A program made the position numbers and the translations under genes. This document shows positions 62,309 to 64,000 of a DNA stretch of 64,000 nucleotides, piece by piece (position 1 is the first letter of the stretch; each line of letters opens with the position of its first letter). The notes beneath the pieces were generated by a model, which saw only the letters and a list, made by a program, of their open reading frames with translations, ran no database searches and was not told the DNA's origin. Source of the stretch: Nepenthes gracilis (taxonomy: Eukaryota; Streptophyta; Magnoliopsida; Caryophyllales; Nepenthaceae); contig BSYO01000025.1 in NCBI GenBank assembly GCA_033239525.1, positions 4,436,001-4,500,000 of the forward strand. Direction: 5' to 3'.

Positions 62309-62722
62309 TGATGCGACTCTGGGTTCAAGATCTAAAGAAAAACTTTCATTGATGAGATCATGATAGAACAAATCAAGTAATGAATTACAGAAATCTTGAA
62401 CTGAGGCATCACAACGTTTTTCTTTTGTTCACTTTTTCTCCTTTCTATTCTGAAAGAAAAAGTTCCGTCCCTTTGTTTCGGCTGATCCTCTTCTTTTATA
62501 TCCTTCTTTCTTCCTTCTGATTTGATCAATCCGGTAATGTCCGTTCTTCCTTATCATAACCGTCTTCCTCAGTTTTCACCCGTTGCTGTTGGTTTGACCG
62601 GTTGTATAACCGTCTTTCATAACCACCATCTTCACGTGTTGTTTACAATAAATTTAAATCCAACGGGCTTTTCTTAATGGGCCTTCTTTAATGGGTTATG
62701 AAATCTGATCGTATACCCATCA
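62309..62722 (-). repeat. LTR of a third Tat-type gypsy element
   Basis: On the minus strand it starts TGATGGGTATACG after the polypurine tract CATGGGGGACTAG (62723-62735) and ends GTCGCATCA. A TATA box GATATAAAAG is near 62494-62503. At 414 bp it is shorter than the others. The element runs rightwards off the window. Confidence 0.7.
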
Positions 62723-62814
62723 CTAGTCCCCCATGTCGGCAGGTTAGAATTTTTAATCTGGCGATATGTCCTTTTTGATAGGGTCATTCGGATTCTATTT
62801 CGCTGATCCAAATT

Positions 62815-63752
62815 TAAGATCAATCAACTATAATTCTAGATCGGTTTTCAGTCAACTCACGCTCGAAAATCGGGTTTTTAAACTTCTGCCGATCTGGATC
62901 GAAATCGGTTTTCAACCAGCTTGCACTTGAAACCGGATTTTTAGACTGGCGATCACGGATCGAAATCGACTTTCAACCTTTGTGGTTGAAACCGATTTTT
63001 AGACTTCGACGTCTGGATCGAAATCGGCTTTCAACCAGCTTGTGCTTGAAACCGGATTTTAGACTTACGCCGATCTGGATCGAAATCGGCTTTTTCTTGA
63101 AACCGTTTATAAACCGCTTGAAATCGGCTTTTTAGACTTTTGTGCTTGAAACCGGATTTTTAGACTTCTGCCGATCTGGATCGAAATCGGCTTTCAAACA
63201 GCTTGTGCTTGAAACCGGATTTTTAGACTTCTGCCGATCTGGATCGAAATCGGCTTTCAAACAGCTTGTGCTTGAAACCGGATTTTTAGACTTCTGCCGA
63301 TCTGGATCGAAATCGGCTTTCAACCAGCTTGTGCTTGAAACCGGATTTATAAACTTCTGCCGATCTGGATCGAAATCGGCTTTCAACCAGCTTGTGCTTG
63401 AAACCGGATTTTTAGACGACGTCTGGATCGAAATCGGCTTTCAACCAGCTTGTGCTTGAAACCGATTTTTAGACTTTCGCCGTCTGGATCGAAATCGCTT
63501 TCAACCAGCTTGTGCTTGAAACCGGATTTTTAGACTTGCCGTCTGGATCGAAATCGCTTTCAACCACTTTTGTGCTTGAAACCGGATTTTTAGACTTACG
63601 CGTCTGGATCGAAATTGGCTTTCAAACGGCTTGTGCTTGAAACGGATTTTTAGACTTACGCGTCTGGATGAAATCGCTTTCAACCAGCTTGTGCTTGAAA
63701 CCGGATTTTTAGACTTCTGTCGATCTGGATCGAAATCGGCTTTCAAACAGCT
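62815..63752. repeat. 63-bp satellite array, about 15 units
   Basis: The unit reads TGTGCTTGAAACCGGATTTT, then TAGACTTCTGCCGATCTGG and ATCGAAATCGGCTTTCAACC. Copies starting at 63141, 63204, 63267 and 63330 are nearly identical and exactly 63 bp, or 21 codons. Copies at both ends vary by small deletions. It lies between the LTR and the extra ORF of the third Tat element. Each unit is open in one frame on both strands. Confidence 0.93.
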
Positions 63753-63964
63753 TTTCGAAGGATGGGAGAACCATTAATTACTCCAGTCAGCGAACTAATC
63801 TGGCTTTGACACGTGTGAATCATCATGATGAAGGTGTCAGTTAACCGTCAATGATGATTTTGAAAATATATGAAAATTTGAAAATCCCCATAAGGTGTTT
63901 TATCTTCCTCTGCCGATTCAAATTTATTCCTGACAACCTTCTTCATCCAGCTTCTTCATTCAAA

Positions 63965-64000
63965 ATGGCTCTTCGCATCCAAGTTCATCGTGTTCATTCT
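63965..64000 (+). other. Possible start of the third Tat element's extra ORF
   Basis: An ATG at 63965 opens MALRIQVHRVHS and runs off the window. Its position, plus-strand after LTR and spacer of a minus-strand Tat element, matches that of the ORF starting at 47818. Confidence 0.4.

Noticed and set aside
63132..63746. 81-105 codon repeat proteins on both strands
   Set aside because: They are the 63-bp satellite read in frame. No start context or flanking gene supports a protein, though the openness itself is noted as a finding.
62815..63752. CRISPR-like array
   Set aside because: Whole 63-bp units repeat with no unique spacers, and the setting is a plant retrotransposon.

Overview
The window looks like nuclear DNA of a dicot plant. 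It is AT-rich and intron-containing, carries a plant-type AP2 transcription factor gene, and at least half of it is plant LTR retrotransposons and non-autonomous DNA transposons in various states of decay. There are no bacterial-style operons and no rRNA genes, and I found no functional tRNA gene.

Left part (1-26 kb). The first 5 kb is intergenic, with old tandem duplications and a worn Ty3/gypsy-type LTR. A minus-strand AP2 gene of the RAV type lies at 5.99-6.48 kb; it has the AP2 domain and a C-terminal RLFGV motif but no B3 domain. A dead mitochondrial enoyl-CoA/methylglutaconyl-CoA hydratase gene is spread over 13.0-19.2 kb (minus), with two PIF/Harbinger-like MITEs in one intron. At 19.97-22.68 kb is a copia element that keeps only its LTRs, gag and protease. 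At 23.1-25.4 kb (minus) lies a multi-exon gene of a plant family I cannot name; its last exon holds three tandem 76-residue repeats. A related but shorter copy sits at 43.0-43.8 kb on the same strand.

Middle (26-43 kb). This is a nest of copia elements. Element D (26.39-31.91 kb, plus) has both LTRs. A minus-strand copia remnant F (about 40.1-42.8 kb) has its 3' LTR split by element E (33.41-40.07 kb, plus, perfect target duplication TTAAG). E in turn has its reverse transcriptase split by a complete 563-bp TRIM element (37.49-38.06 kb, perfect target duplication TAAAT). This gives three nesting levels with two exact target-site duplications.

Right part (46-64 kb). Three Tat-lineage Ty3/gypsy elements can be oriented by a shared polypurine-tract/LTR boundary at 47.27, 59.54 and 62.72 kb. 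The first two are head-to-head arms, both cut inside RNase H near 52.1 kb. Each arm runs outward as RNase H, integrase, a tandem-repeat spacer, an antisense extra ORF with an intron and its own poly(A) signal, then the LTR. The right arm's integrase is split by a 2.5-kb solo LTR. The third element runs off the right end and carries a 63-bp satellite array that is open in both strands. Between the second and third elements are fragments of unidentified host-like sequence.

Likely live host genes are few: the AP2 gene, the repeat-bearing gene at 23-25 kb, and possibly its short relative at 43 kb. The most unusual structures are the head-to-head Tat pair with spliced antisense ORFs, the AP2 gene that has lost its B3 domain, and the 76-residue repeat gene.
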